Positions 1-6,804 of a stretch of DNA of 11,298 bases are shown piece by piece. The DNA is taken from NCBI GenBank assembly GCA_964387695.1, contig CAYLXI010000051.1:1-11298 (forward strand). The letters are read 5' to 3'. The notes beneath the pieces are model-generated. The model searched no databases and was not told where the DNA came from. It saw only the letters and a list, made by a program, of their open reading frames with translations. This stretch comes from Thiosulfativibrio sp964387695 (lineage in GTDB: Bacteria; Pseudomonadota; Gammaproteobacteria; Thiomicrospirales; Thiomicrospiraceae). Numbering within the stretch: the stretch's first letter is position 1; every line of letters begins with the position of its first letter. Position numbers and translations under genes: made by a program.

Positions 1-314
1 TCCCTAGGAAGATCCTTAAGGTTTCGTTTAAGAGAAACCATTTCTTTTTTAAGATGCACAATCTGATCAGACTGTAACTTTATTTGCTTATTCTGTTTTT
101 TAAGTTTCCACTTTATTGGAATCATTTTTGAAAATGCCAAACCAGAACCCAAAAGCAATCCTAAAGTTAAGAAAGAAGCTAACAAGATAGATAAAGGAAG
201 TTCATAAACGGCAAAAAAAGCATCGAATAAAACCACATTAGGATTAAGAACGCCTAATACCACGCCTATAATAAGAACGGCAACGAGTACAATAAAAAAC
301 AATAATTTATTCAT
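1..314 (-). CDS. lapA: LapA-family inner-membrane protein (DUF1049), 3' end cut by window edge
   Basis: The open frame starts at ATG 314-312 and runs off the left edge after 104 codons with no stop. The translation begins MNKLLFFIVLVAVLIIGVVL. It has two hydrophobic segments, at about residues 3-23 and 40-62, separated by a short loop containing NPNVV. A basic, Lys/Gln-rich, probably coiled-coil tail follows from about residue 67. This is the LapA (lipopolysaccharide assembly protein A) layout, and E. coli LapA is 102 residues long, so little should be missing. In E. coli, LapA acts with LapB at the inner membrane to adjust LPS synthesis through LpxC turnover; that role is transferred from the family. 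In many gammaproteobacteria lapA follows ihfB and precedes lapB, as it may here beyond the edge. No Shine-Dalgarno sequence is visible before the start, and a terminator lies immediately upstream. Confidence 0.88.
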   Translation of the reverse strand, partial: MNKLLFFIVLVAVLIIGVVLGVLNPNVVLFDAFFAVYELPLSILLASFLTLGLLLGSGLAFSKMIPIKWKLKKQNKQIKLQSDQIVHLKKEMVSLKRNLKDLPR

Positions 315-327
315 AATTTTTAAACAT

Positions 328-365
328 AAAAAAAGGCACAATAGAAAAATCTATTGTACCTTTTT
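328..365 (-). terminator. Rho-independent terminator after ihfB
   Basis: Read on the minus strand, an A5 run is followed by an 11-bp stem (350-360 pairing with 335-345), a 4-nt U loop and a U7 run at 334-328. The only non-Watson-Crick pair is one G-U wobble. On the plus strand the same position becomes a C-A mismatch, so the structure is optimal for minus-strand transcripts. It would end the ihfB transcript, and by extension the rpsA-ihfB one. Unusually, the U-tract ends 13 nt before the lapA start codon. Confidence 0.88.
353..358 (-). promoter_or_regulatory. Possible -10 element (TACAAT) for lapA inside the terminator stem
   Basis: The 5' arm of the terminator on the minus strand contains TACAAT, one base from the sigma70 -10 consensus. 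Initiation about 7 nt downstream would fall in the hairpin loop near 346. That would give lapA a roughly 32-nt leader lacking the hairpin. No good -35 is visible: the best is TTCATC at 18-nt spacing, matching 3 of 6. This is a guess driven by the need for a lapA promoter downstream of the terminator. Confidence 0.2.
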
Positions 366-397
366 AAAGAAGCCCCGATGAATAAAATTTAATCCCC

Positions 398-419
398 CAA
401 ATCCCTACCTAGAGATTTG
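398..419 (-). other. Hairpin in the ihfB 3' untranslated region
   Basis: On the minus strand CAAATCTC (419-412) pairs with GGGATTTG (405-398), giving eight pairs with one G-U wobble around a 6-nt loop. The plus strand would have a C-A mismatch instead, which favours a structure in the minus-strand RNA. No U-tract follows, so it is not itself a terminator. It lies between the ihfB stop and the terminator, where it could protect the mRNA 3' end or form part of a 3'-UTR-derived small RNA. No role can be assigned. Confidence 0.4.
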
Positions 420-491
420 AGTAACGATAAATATGCTAAACAAAGAAACATTTAATAGCCATTAACCCATGCCACTATCTCGTAAAAACTC

Positions 492-797
492 TCACCTCAC
501 AATATCGGTTGAGTCTTTTGAGTTATTCACCTCTTCACGCAAGGCTTTACCTGGTTTAAAATGTGGCACTCTCTTATTACCTAGCTCAACTTTTTCACCC
601 GTTCTAGGATTTCTCCCAGTACGAGCTTTATGGTGATGCAGACTAAAGCTTCCAAAGCCTCTAATCTCAATTCGTTCATCTTCTGATAACGAATAAATCA
701 TTGAATCGAGAATTTGGTTAACAGCTAATTCCATATCTTTATGGTTAAATTGAGACTGGCGTCTAGCAATTAATTCAATTAATTCTGACTTGGTCAT
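492..797 (-). CDS. ihfB: Integration host factor subunit beta
   Basis: This 101-residue HU/IHF-family protein starts MTKSELIE, as does E. coli IHF beta. IHF is an alpha-beta heterodimer that binds specific sites in the minor groove and bends DNA sharply, affecting recombination, replication and transcription. The IEIRGFGSFSL strand (residues 43-53), the beta-arm tip GRNPRTG (61-67) with the DNA-intercalating proline at 64, and PHFKPGK (78-84) are all present. The presence of VPHFKPGK and the position after rpsA identify it as beta rather than HU or IHF alpha. It is seven residues longer than the 94-residue E. coli protein; the extra is a polar tail ending DSTDIVR. It starts 44 nt after the rpsA stop. 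A modest GAGA element about 10 nt upstream may serve as ribosome binding site. A strong terminator follows. Confidence 0.97.
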   Translation of the reverse strand: MTKSELIELIARRQSQFNHKDMELAVNQILDSMIYSLSEDERIEIRGFGSFSLHHHKARTGRNPRTGEKVELGNKRVPHFKPGKALREEVNNSKDSTDIVR

Positions 798-841
798 ATG
801 TTATTTTCTCTATATAACTTAAAAGGTTTCTTCAGCGTGAA

Positions 842-2518
842 CTATCTTTTAAGCTCTTTTAGAAGATCTCCCAAAGTATTGGTTGAGGCTGAAACTGATG
901 CTTTTGATGATGCTGAATAATCTTTCATGGCATTGGCTTCTTCTTGAGCCGCTTTAGCTTTAATAGATAGAGCAACAGAACGATTTTTACGATCTACATT
1001 TACAATTTTAGCTTCGACTTCATCGCCTTCTTTCAATACAGAACGGGCATCACGAGTATCTTCATCAAGCTCTGATACACGAAGATAACCTTCAACTTCT
1101 TCACCTAAATAAATCACTGCACCCTTCTCATCAACAGAAGTAACCTTACCTTTAACAATAGAGTTTTTACCATTTTCAGCAATATATTGACCGAAAGGAT
1201 CTTGCTCTAACTGCTTAAGACCTAGCGAGATTCTTTCACGATCTGGGTCAATAGAAAGGATGACTGTATCTAGCTGATCGCCTTTTTTGAATTCACGAAT
1301 TGCTTCTTCGCCCGTTTGCGACCAAGAAATATCGGTTAAATGCACCAGACCATCAATATTGCCTTCAAGACCTAAGAAAATACCAAAGTCGGTAATAGAC
1401 TTGATGCTACCAGAAATTTTATCTCCTTTGCTGTGCGTTGCAGAGAAAGCTTCCCAAGGATTAACCGTACCTTGTTTGATAGATAAAGAAATACGACGGC
1501 GTTCTTGATCTACATCTAGTATTTTAATTTTAACTTCTTGACCTAAATGCACGACTTTAGATGGGTGGATATTACGATTAGTCCAATCTAGTTCAGAGGT
1601 ATGAACCAAACCTTCAATACCCGGCTCTATTTCAATAAAAGCACCATAATCCGTAATGTTAGCAACTTTACCCATAACCTCTGCACCCATTGGGTAGCGA
1701 GCAACCATATCAGACCAAGGATCTTCTTCCAATTGCTTCATGCCTAGAGATACGCGATTTTTCTCTCTGTCAAACTTAAGAACCTTAACATTAACATCAT
1801 CGCCTACTTGAATAATTTCAGAAGGATGGTTAACACGACGCCATGCCATATCCGTAATGTGCAATAGCCCATCAATGCCTCCAAGGTCAATAAATGCCCC
1901 GTAGTCAGTCAAGTTTTTAACAATGCCTTTAAGAGCCGCACCTTCTTCCATAGATTCAAGCAGTGCTTCTCTTTCTGCTGAGCTTTCTTGCTCAATCACA
2001 GCACGACGCGAAATAACAACATTATTGCGTTTGCGATCTAATTTAACTAATTTTGCTTCAATTTCTTTGCCTTCTAGGAAGCCAAAGTCACGAACTGGAC
2101 GAATATCTACAAGTGAACCAGGTAGGAAGCCACGAACGCCATCTACATCTACCGTTAAACCACCTTTTACTTTGCCTGTAACAAAAGCTTTAATCACTTT
2201 GCCATCTTCAAGAGCAGTTTCCAGCACATCCCAAGTTTTAGCTCTTTTAGCTTTTTCGCGAGAAAGACGCGTTTCACCAAAGCCATCTTCTAGGGCTTCA
2301 AGACAAACTTCGACTTCGTCACCAACGGCTACTTCTAGCTCGCCTTCTGGACTAATAAATTGTGATCTAGGAATAGATGATTCAGACTTCATGCCTGCAT
2401 CAACAAGAACAGATTCTTTATCAATACCTACTACCGTACCAATAATTAATGCACCTGATTGAAACTTACCTGCTTGTAAGGACTCTTCAAATAAATCAGC
2501 GAAAGATAATTCACTCAT
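842..2518 (-). CDS. rpsA: 30S ribosomal protein S1
   Basis: This 558-residue protein matches the 557-residue E. coli S1 along its whole length. It has six S1 (OB-fold) repeats at about residues 21-87, 105-171, 192-260, 277-347, 364-434 and 451-520. The first two bind the ribosome and the later ones bind RNA, helping to unfold and dock mRNA on the 30S subunit. Recognisable stretches include DAGMKSES (40-47), FLPGSLVDIRPVRD (131-144), VKNLTDYGAF (200-209) and HPSKVV (318-323). Repeats 3 and 4 are the closest to each other. The C-terminal tail is Ser/Ala-rich and ends LGDLLKELKR, where E. coli has a different sequence. The start at 2518 gives MSELSFADLFEESL, which aligns with the E. coli N-terminus. 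No strong Shine-Dalgarno precedes it, which fits the known autogenous control of S1. The stop is TAG. Confidence 0.98.
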   Translation of the reverse strand: MSELSFADLFEESLQAGKFQSGALIIGTVVGIDKESVLVDAGMKSESSIPRSQFISPEGELEVAVGDEVEVCLEALEDGFGETRLSREKAKRAKTWDVLETALEDGKVIKAFVTGKVKGGLTVDVDGVRGFLPGSLVDIRPVRDFGFLEGKEIEAKLVKLDRKRNNVVISRRAVIEQESSAEREALLESMEEGAALKGIVKNLTDYGAFIDLGGIDGLLHITDMAWRRVNHPSEIIQVGDDVNVKVLKFDREKNRVSLGMKQLEEDPWSDMVARYPMGAEVMGKVANITDYGAFIEIEPGIEGLVHTSELDWTNRNIHPSKVVHLGQEVKIKILDVDQERRRISLSIKQGTVNPWEAFSATHSKGDKISGSIKSITDFGIFLGLEGNIDGLVHLTDISWSQTGEEAIREFKKGDQLDTVILSIDPDRERISLGLKQLEQDPFGQYIAENGKNSIVKGKVTSVDEKGAVIYLGEEVEGYLRVSELDEDTRDARSVLKEGDEVEAKIVNVDRKNRSVALSIKAKAAQEEANAMKDYSASSKASVSASTNTLGDLLKELKR

Positions 2519-2671
2519 GGATAATAATCTACCAAATTTTAAGCCGTTATTTATTTTCTAATAGGGGTTTCAAAAAAATAATCGGGTCAATTAATAATAA
2601 ACAAGCTTCCCAAATAGCTTGAAAAAAATTTACTTTAACTTCTAAAACTTAATACCTATAAACATAACATT
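2519..2671 (-). promoter_or_regulatory. rpsA 5' leader, probable S1 autoregulatory region
   Basis: The 153 nt between cmk and rpsA form the longest leader in the cmk-rpsA-ihfB part of the window. On the minus strand CAAGCT (2621-2616) and AGCTTG (2607-2602) make a 6-bp stem around the 8-nt loop ATTTGGGA, which displays a GGA. The 20 nt before the ATG hold no AGGAGG-like sequence; the nearest purine-rich stretch, GGTAGA, lies too far upstream. In E. coli and other gammaproteobacteria the rpsA leader has hairpins with GGA loops and a weak Shine-Dalgarno, and excess S1 represses its own translation there. The leader is AT-rich, with TATTAT at about 2594-2599 as a possible -10 but no convincing -35. 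Confidence 0.5.
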
Positions 2672-3352
2672 TTAAGTAGAAGTTATAACACCCTCTTTTT
2701 TAAGCATCTTTATTGCAAGGCTACAAACTTCTTCAATGGTTAAATCAGTGGTATCAATGACAACAGCATCTTCTGCGGGTATTAATGGCGAGGCGGCTCT
2801 AGTTCTGTCTCGTTCGTCTCGCTCAGAGATGTCTTTAATTATTTGAGCAATTTTAGCACTAACTCCTTGAGATTTCAATTGATTTACACGCCTTTCTGCT
2901 CTAGACTCAGCAGAAGCGGTTAAAAACAACTTAACCACAGCATTAGGAAAAACGACTGTCCCCATATCTCTTCCATCTGCAATTAAACCGGGTGCTTGTG
3001 AGAAATCTTTTTGACGCTTTAAAAGAGCCGCTCTAACCTCGGTAATAGCCGCTATTTTAGATGCCACGGCAGCAATTTCTTCGGTGCGAATTTGCAGAGT
3101 AATATCTTCATCTTTATAAAAGATGGCATTATCAATAAATTTAACTGCTAAAGTTTGTGCTAAATTTACCAGGCCTGGTAAATTTGAAGTCTTCAAACCT
3201 TCTTTAACCGATGCAAAAGCTAAAGAGCGATAAATAGCACCACTATCTAGCAAATGAAACCCTGTTTGAATACACAGGTACTGAGCCAAAGTGCCTTTAC
3301 CTACTCCGCTTGGCCCATCAATGGTTACAACTGGAATTAAGTTTGTCATCAT
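2672..3352 (-). CDS. cmk: Cytidylate kinase (CMP/dCMP kinase)
   Basis: This 226-residue protein is close in length to the 227-residue E. coli enzyme. It phosphorylates CMP and dCMP with ATP to give the diphosphates, recycling cytidine nucleotides in the cytosol. The P-loop GPSGVGKGT is at 13-21. DSGAIYR (36-42) and DGRDMGTVVFP (126-136) belong to the CMP-binding region, and the lid-side arginines lie in ERDERDRTRAASPL (177-190). The gene overlaps the aroA stop by four bases (ATGA), so it is likely translated by coupling. A good ribosome binding site (GAGGTGG) supports the first ATG at 3352; a second ATG follows immediately at 3349 and cannot be excluded. The cmk-rpsA-ihfB order is widely conserved in Proteobacteria. 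Confidence 0.97.
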   Translation of the reverse strand: MMTNLIPVVTIDGPSGVGKGTLAQYLCIQTGFHLLDSGAIYRSLAFASVKEGLKTSNLPGLVNLAQTLAVKFIDNAIFYKDEDITLQIRTEEIAAVASKIAAITEVRAALLKRQKDFSQAPGLIADGRDMGTVVFPNAVVKLFLTASAESRAERRVNQLKSQGVSAKIAQIIKDISERDERDRTRAASPLIPAEDAVVIDTTDLTIEEVCSLAIKMLKKEGVITST

Positions 3353-4686
3353 TCAACCACCTCTTTTATAGAGAGACCCACCTTATTTGCTAGCTCTATA
3401 AAGGTTGGAAAAGAGGTATTTACATTCGCACAATCTTCAATCACTATCTCACTTGTGGCAGTTAAACCTGCAATCGCCATTGCCATAGAAATGCGATGAT
3501 CATGATGACTTTTAATGTCTGCTCGTTGAGGTTTTTGTTTACTGCCGTTAATAATCATTCCATCAGTTGTTGGTTGAGCATCAATGCCAATCGCTTGCAA
3601 AGCATCAGCCATAACCTGAATTCTATCGGACTCTTTTACGCGCAATTCTTCTGCACCTGATAAAATTGTTTGCCCAGCGGCGGCGGCGGCTGCCACAAAT
3701 AAAACTGGAAACTCATCAATTGCAAGTGGCACTAAATTTTCTGGAATATGAATGCCTTTAAGGGGTGCATATTTAATGTGAATGTCTGCCACTGGTTCGC
3801 CACCAATAAGTTTTTCGTTCTCTAATGATATGTCTGCACCCATCAGCCTTAAAATGTCGATAACACCCGTACGGGTTGGGTTAACGCCGACATGCTCAAT
3901 AGTTAAATCTGAATCTGGAGCAATCGATGCGGCGACCATAAAGAAAGCTGATGATGAAATATCAGTAGGAACATCAATATCCATTGCCTTTAGGCTTCCT
4001 CCGCCTGTAATAGATATTTTAGAACGCATTGCATCTAGTTTTTCGGTCGCGACAGGATAGCCAAAGCCATTAAGCATTCTTTCTGTATGATCGCGCGTGG
4101 GTGCGGGCTCAGTGACTGTTGTTGTGCCTTGTGCGTACATGGCTGCCAAGATAACACATGATTTAACCTGAGCACTTGCCATGGGCAGGGTGTAGTCCAT
4201 GGCTTGTAGCGTCTTACCTGCTTTTAATCTAATGGGAGGCTTTCCGTCGCCAGAGGTCTCTATGTCTGCTCCCATCTTTGCCAGCGGTTGTGTTACCCGT
4301 TTCATTGGACGAGTGGATAAAGATGCATCGCCTATTAACTCACACTCAAAGTCTTGCCCAGCTATAATGCCAGACATTAAACGCATTGCTGTGCCAGAGT
4401 TCCCCATATCTAAAGCTGCTTTAGGCTTTTTAAGGCCTTTTAAACCGACACCGTGAATTGTTACTTTGCCATTATAAGGTCCTTCAATTTGCACGCCCAT
4501 ATCTTGAAAGGCTTTTAAAGTAGCAAGACTGTCATCTCCTTCTAAAAACCCTGAAACGAAAGTTGTTCCTTCTGCAATAGAGCCAAGCATAATACTACGA
4601 TGTGAAACCGATTTGTCGCCAGGCACTCTAATACGACCTTTAATACAACCACCTGGAGACACTTTAAAGCGAATGTTTTTTGACAT
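3349..4686 (-). CDS. aroA: 3-phosphoshikimate 1-carboxyvinyltransferase (EPSP synthase, class II)
   Basis: This 445-residue enzyme joins phosphoenolpyruvate to shikimate-3-phosphate to give EPSP, the penultimate intermediate before chorismate. All four class II motifs are present: GDKS (23-26), SAQVK (171-175), RDHTE (198-202) and NPTR (269-272). DEFP (324-327), KESDR (351-355) and DHR (396-398) supply expected active-site residues. The loop NSGTAMR (96-102) keeps the glycine that is alanine in the glyphosate-tolerant CP4 enzyme, and it has Leu after the Arg where class I enzymes have Pro. Tolerance therefore cannot be read from the sequence. A run of six alanines (332-337) is encoded by a GC-rich triplet run. 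In Pseudomonas this domain is fused to TyrA; here it is free-standing, 129 nt after tyrA. AAGAAG about 8 nt upstream is a plausible ribosome binding site. It overlaps cmk by 4 nt. Confidence 0.97.
   Translation of the reverse strand: MSKNIRFKVSPGGCIKGRIRVPGDKSVSHRSIMLGSIAEGTTFVSGFLEGDDSLATLKAFQDMGVQIEGPYNGKVTIHGVGLKGLKKPKAALDMGNSGTAMRLMSGIIAGQDFECELIGDASLSTRPMKRVTQPLAKMGADIETSGDGKPPIRLKAGKTLQAMDYTLPMASAQVKSCVILAAMYAQGTTTVTEPAPTRDHTERMLNGFGYPVATEKLDAMRSKISITGGGSLKAMDIDVPTDISSSAFFMVAASIAPDSDLTIEHVGVNPTRTGVIDILRLMGADISLENEKLIGGEPVADIHIKYAPLKGIHIPENLVPLAIDEFPVLFVAAAAAAGQTILSGAEELRVKESDRIQVMADALQAIGIDAQPTTDGMIINGSKQKPQRADIKSHHDHRISMAMAIAGLTATSEIVIEDCANVNTSFPTFIELANKVGLSIKEVVE
3357..3363 (-). promoter_or_regulatory. 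Ribosome binding site of cmk
   Basis: GAGGTGG on the minus strand lies four bases before the ATG at 3352 and seven before the alternative ATG at 3349. It sits inside the last codons of aroA. It is the clearest Shine-Dalgarno sequence in the window; most of the other genes have weak or no visible sites. Confidence 0.7.
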
Positions 4687-4697
4687 TTTTTATCTTC

Positions 4698-4736
4698 TTA
4701 TTCTGATTACACTGATTTACACTGATTTATACTACT
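4698..4736 (-). repeat. 10-bp tandem repeat upstream of aroA
   Basis: On the plus strand TTACACTGAT occurs twice in a row (4707-4716 and 4717-4726). A degenerate copy lies on each side: TTATTCTGAT at 4698-4707, sharing one base with its neighbour, and TTATACTACT at 4727-4736. The array occupies most of the 50 nt before the aroA start codon, within the 129-nt tyrA-aroA spacer (4687-4815). The same spacer has a weak 5-bp hairpin at 4797-4815, touching the tyrA stop, without a U-tract. It also has TATAAA on the minus strand (4731-4726), which could be a -10 but lacks a clear -35. Confidence 0.6.
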
Positions 4737-4815
4737 GACAAAACTTATTGCTGATACCTGTTTAGAAAAGTTACGATGTCTTTGTTATTATCTAATCCCT
4801 ACATAGAAATTAGGG

Positions 4816-5697
4816 TTATTTAGAAGACTTTACAATATAACAATCTCTAGCTTGTTTTGCTCCATCAAACAATTTCAATAGAGCTTCTCCATCTGAACAC
4901 TCAATTAAACCACTTAGCTTAGATAATTCATCTTGATAGTTTTGCAACCATTTTAAAATAGCCTGTTTGTTATTTAAAGCAATATCTCGCCACATAGTCG
5001 CATCGCTTGAGGCAATACGAGTAAAATCTTTAAATCCTCCTGCGGTAAATTGAAAGACATTGCCCAATTCTTCATGCTCATGCAACATATCTACTAAGGC
5101 ATAGGCTAAAAAATGCGGTAGGTGGCTGGTAGCTGCCAGCACTTCATCATGATATTCTGGTGGCATTTCAGATACGATAGCACCCAAACTCTCCCATAAA
5201 TCCGTCACTTTTTTTACCGCTTTTACACTGGTCTCTGCCGTGGGTGTTAACAAAACACGATGATTTCGATAAAGACCAGCATCACAAGCCTCCACCCCGC
5301 TTTGTTCCTTCCCTGCAATAGGATGAGCGGCTACAAAGTTCTGTGGTAGGCAACCAAATACAGATTGCACCGCATGAATCACACTTATCTTAGAGCTACC
5401 TACATCGCTAACAATGGTGCTGCCATCTAGGTATGGCTTGATACTGGCTAGCACACCTTGCATTGCACCAAGTGGCACGGCAAGCAATATAAGGTCGGCA
5501 TTCTTTACGGCTTCTTTAACATCCAAAGTGTAACTATCAACAACTCCTAATGCGACTGCTTTTTGTAAATTCACTTCTTTTGAGCCAAAACCTATGCTTG
5601 TTTTTACCAGGCCTGCCTCTTTTAGTCCTTTAGAAAACGAACCTCCAATTAAACCCACGCCTATCACAACTAGCTTGTTTAGTAAAAAATCAGTCAT
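4816..5697 (-). CDS. tyrA: Prephenate (cyclohexadienyl) dehydrogenase
   Basis: This 293-residue TyrA-family protein oxidatively decarboxylates prephenate to 4-hydroxyphenylpyruvate, or arogenate to tyrosine. The Rossmann motif GVGLIGGS is at 13-20, the active-site segment HPIAGKEQSG at 125-134, and SHLPH at 191-195. A helical C-terminal dimerisation half follows. There is no chorismate mutase domain, unlike enteric TyrA, and no C-terminal ACT or EPSP synthase domain, unlike pseudomonads. The end of strand beta-2 reads GFGSKE (36-41), with glycine where NAD-using dehydrogenases usually have Asp or Glu, so cofactor choice is uncertain. The start codon overlaps the end of hisC by 8 nt and has no clear Shine-Dalgarno, suggesting coupled translation. 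Whether prephenate, arogenate or both are used cannot be told from the sequence. Confidence 0.95.
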   Translation of the reverse strand: MTDFLLNKLVVIGVGLIGGSFSKGLKEAGLVKTSIGFGSKEVNLQKAVALGVVDSYTLDVKEAVKNADLILLAVPLGAMQGVLASIKPYLDGSTIVSDVGSSKISVIHAVQSVFGCLPQNFVAAHPIAGKEQSGVEACDAGLYRNHRVLLTPTAETSVKAVKKVTDLWESLGAIVSEMPPEYHDEVLAATSHLPHFLAYALVDMLHEHEELGNVFQFTAGGFKDFTRIASSDATMWRDIALNNKQAILKWLQNYQDELSKLSGLIECSDGEALLKLFDGAKQARDCYIVKSSK

Positions 5698-6799
5698 ATA
5701 AAGGCTTTAAACGGACCAAGACTTCTAAAAAGTGTTTAATTTCTTGTTCCGACCCTATAGAAACTCGCAAATGCTGTGGCATATTATAATTTGCAACGGG
5801 ACGAAGAATTACGCCCTGCTCTAAAAACTTTTTATTAATTTCCTCTACAGATATTTTATGTTCAGGAAATGCAACACAAATAAAGTTACCATAGGAGGGA
5901 ATATACTCTAAGCCTAGCTCTTTAAATTTAGAAACCAATATTGCCATGCCCTTCTTATTTTCAGAAACACTTTTTTCTACAAAAAAACCGTCTTCAAGCG
6001 CTGCAACGGCGGCAATTTGAGAAAAAGAATTAACATTAAACGGCATTCTCATCATGTTGATATAATTAGTTATTTCTTCACACCCAAGCATGTAACCAAC
6101 CCTCAAAGAAGCCAATCCATAGGCTTTTGAAAAAGTTCGGGATACCAATAAATTAGGGTAATGTTCCATATAATCTACCCCATTTGCATATTCATCATGA
6201 TCAACATATTCAATATAAGCTTCATCTAGCACCACCACAACTTCTTTAGGAACTTGGCTTATAAAGGCTTCCCATTCGGACTTTAAAAACAAAGTACCTG
6301 TTGGGTTGTTGGGGTTTGCCAAATAAATAATTTTTGTATTAGAGGTGATTGCTGCCAACATAGCACTCAAATCATGACCCCAATTTTTAGCAGGCACTTC
6401 TATCGATCTTGCCCCAACGGCTTGAGTGCTTATTGGGTAAACTGCAAAGCCATGCTCCGAATAAATAATGTCATCACCCGCTCCAGCAAAAACTCTTGCT
6501 ACCAGCTCTAAAAGTTCATTAGAGCCATTGCCTACAGATATTTTATTAATAGAAATACCTAAAAATTCAGATAACTTGGTTTTTAAATAAAATGCACTGC
6601 CATCTGGATAACGAGATATTTCAGACAATTCATTTTTAATTGCAATCGCTACTTTTAAACTTGCTCCTAAAGGGTTTTCATTAGAAGCGAGCTTTGAAAT
6701 TCTTTTTAAACCCAGCTCTCTCTCAAGCTCATCAACTGGCTTACCGGGAACATAAGGGTTAATGCCTATAACTTGAGGTTGTAATTGTTTTTCAAACAT
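5690..6799 (-). CDS. hisC: Histidinol-phosphate / aromatic aminotransferase (HisC-like)
   Basis: This 369-residue protein is a fold-type I, PLP-dependent aminotransferase of the HisC family. Visible hallmarks are SNENPLG (39-45), ANPNNPTGT (161-169), LDEAYIEY (191-198) and SRTFSKAYGLASLRVGY (220-236), with the PLP lysine at 225 and Arg 233. An LRVSIG segment near the C-terminus (344-349) carries the likely carboxylate-binding arginine. HisC enzymes transaminate histidinol phosphate with glutamate. Copies placed between pheA and tyrA, like hisC2 of Pseudomonas, are thought also to transaminate phenylpyruvate, 4-hydroxyphenylpyruvate or prephenate. The position here argues for that aromatic role, but whether a second hisC exists in a his operon elsewhere is unknown. 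It starts 5 nt after pheA and overlaps tyrA by 8 nt. Confidence 0.93.
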   Translation of the reverse strand: MFEKQLQPQVIGINPYVPGKPVDELERELGLKRISKLASNENPLGASLKVAIAIKNELSEISRYPDGSAFYLKTKLSEFLGISINKISVGNGSNELLELVARVFAGAGDDIIYSEHGFAVYPISTQAVGARSIEVPAKNWGHDLSAMLAAITSNTKIIYLANPNNPTGTLFLKSEWEAFISQVPKEVVVVLDEAYIEYVDHDEYANGVDYMEHYPNLLVSRTFSKAYGLASLRVGYMLGCEEITNYINMMRMPFNVNSFSQIAAVAALEDGFFVEKSVSENKKGMAILVSKFKELGLEYIPSYGNFICVAFPEHKISVEEINKKFLEQGVILRPVANYNMPQHLRVSIGSEQEIKHFLEVLVRLKPLYD

Positions 6800-6804
6800 T
6801 AAAT

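Noticed and set aside
389..451. 20-codon open frame on the minus strand in the ihfB-lapA spacer (starting MFLCLAYLSL)
   Set aside because: It has no ribosome binding site, overlaps the 3'-UTR hairpin, and is no longer than expected by chance in a 130-nt AT-rich spacer.
1923..2462. 179-codon open frame on the plus strand inside rpsA
   Set aside because: It lies entirely antisense to the well-supported rpsA. Its Ser/Thr/Pro/Arg-rich product looks like a shadow of the real frame, and no start signal is visible.
2544..2592. TTGACC on the minus strand in the rpsA leader as a -35 box
   Set aside because: The only TATTAG-like -10 lies 21 nt downstream, which is outside normal sigma70 spacing.
3349..4686. 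Glyphosate-tolerant EPSP synthase
   Set aside because: It is class II by all four motifs, but the NSGTAMR loop keeps the glycine that is alanine in the tolerant CP4 enzyme. Tolerance cannot be claimed from sequence.
4795..4817. Hairpin at the tyrA stop as a terminator
   Set aside because: The stem is only 5 bp with a 9-nt loop and no U-tract follows on the minus strand.
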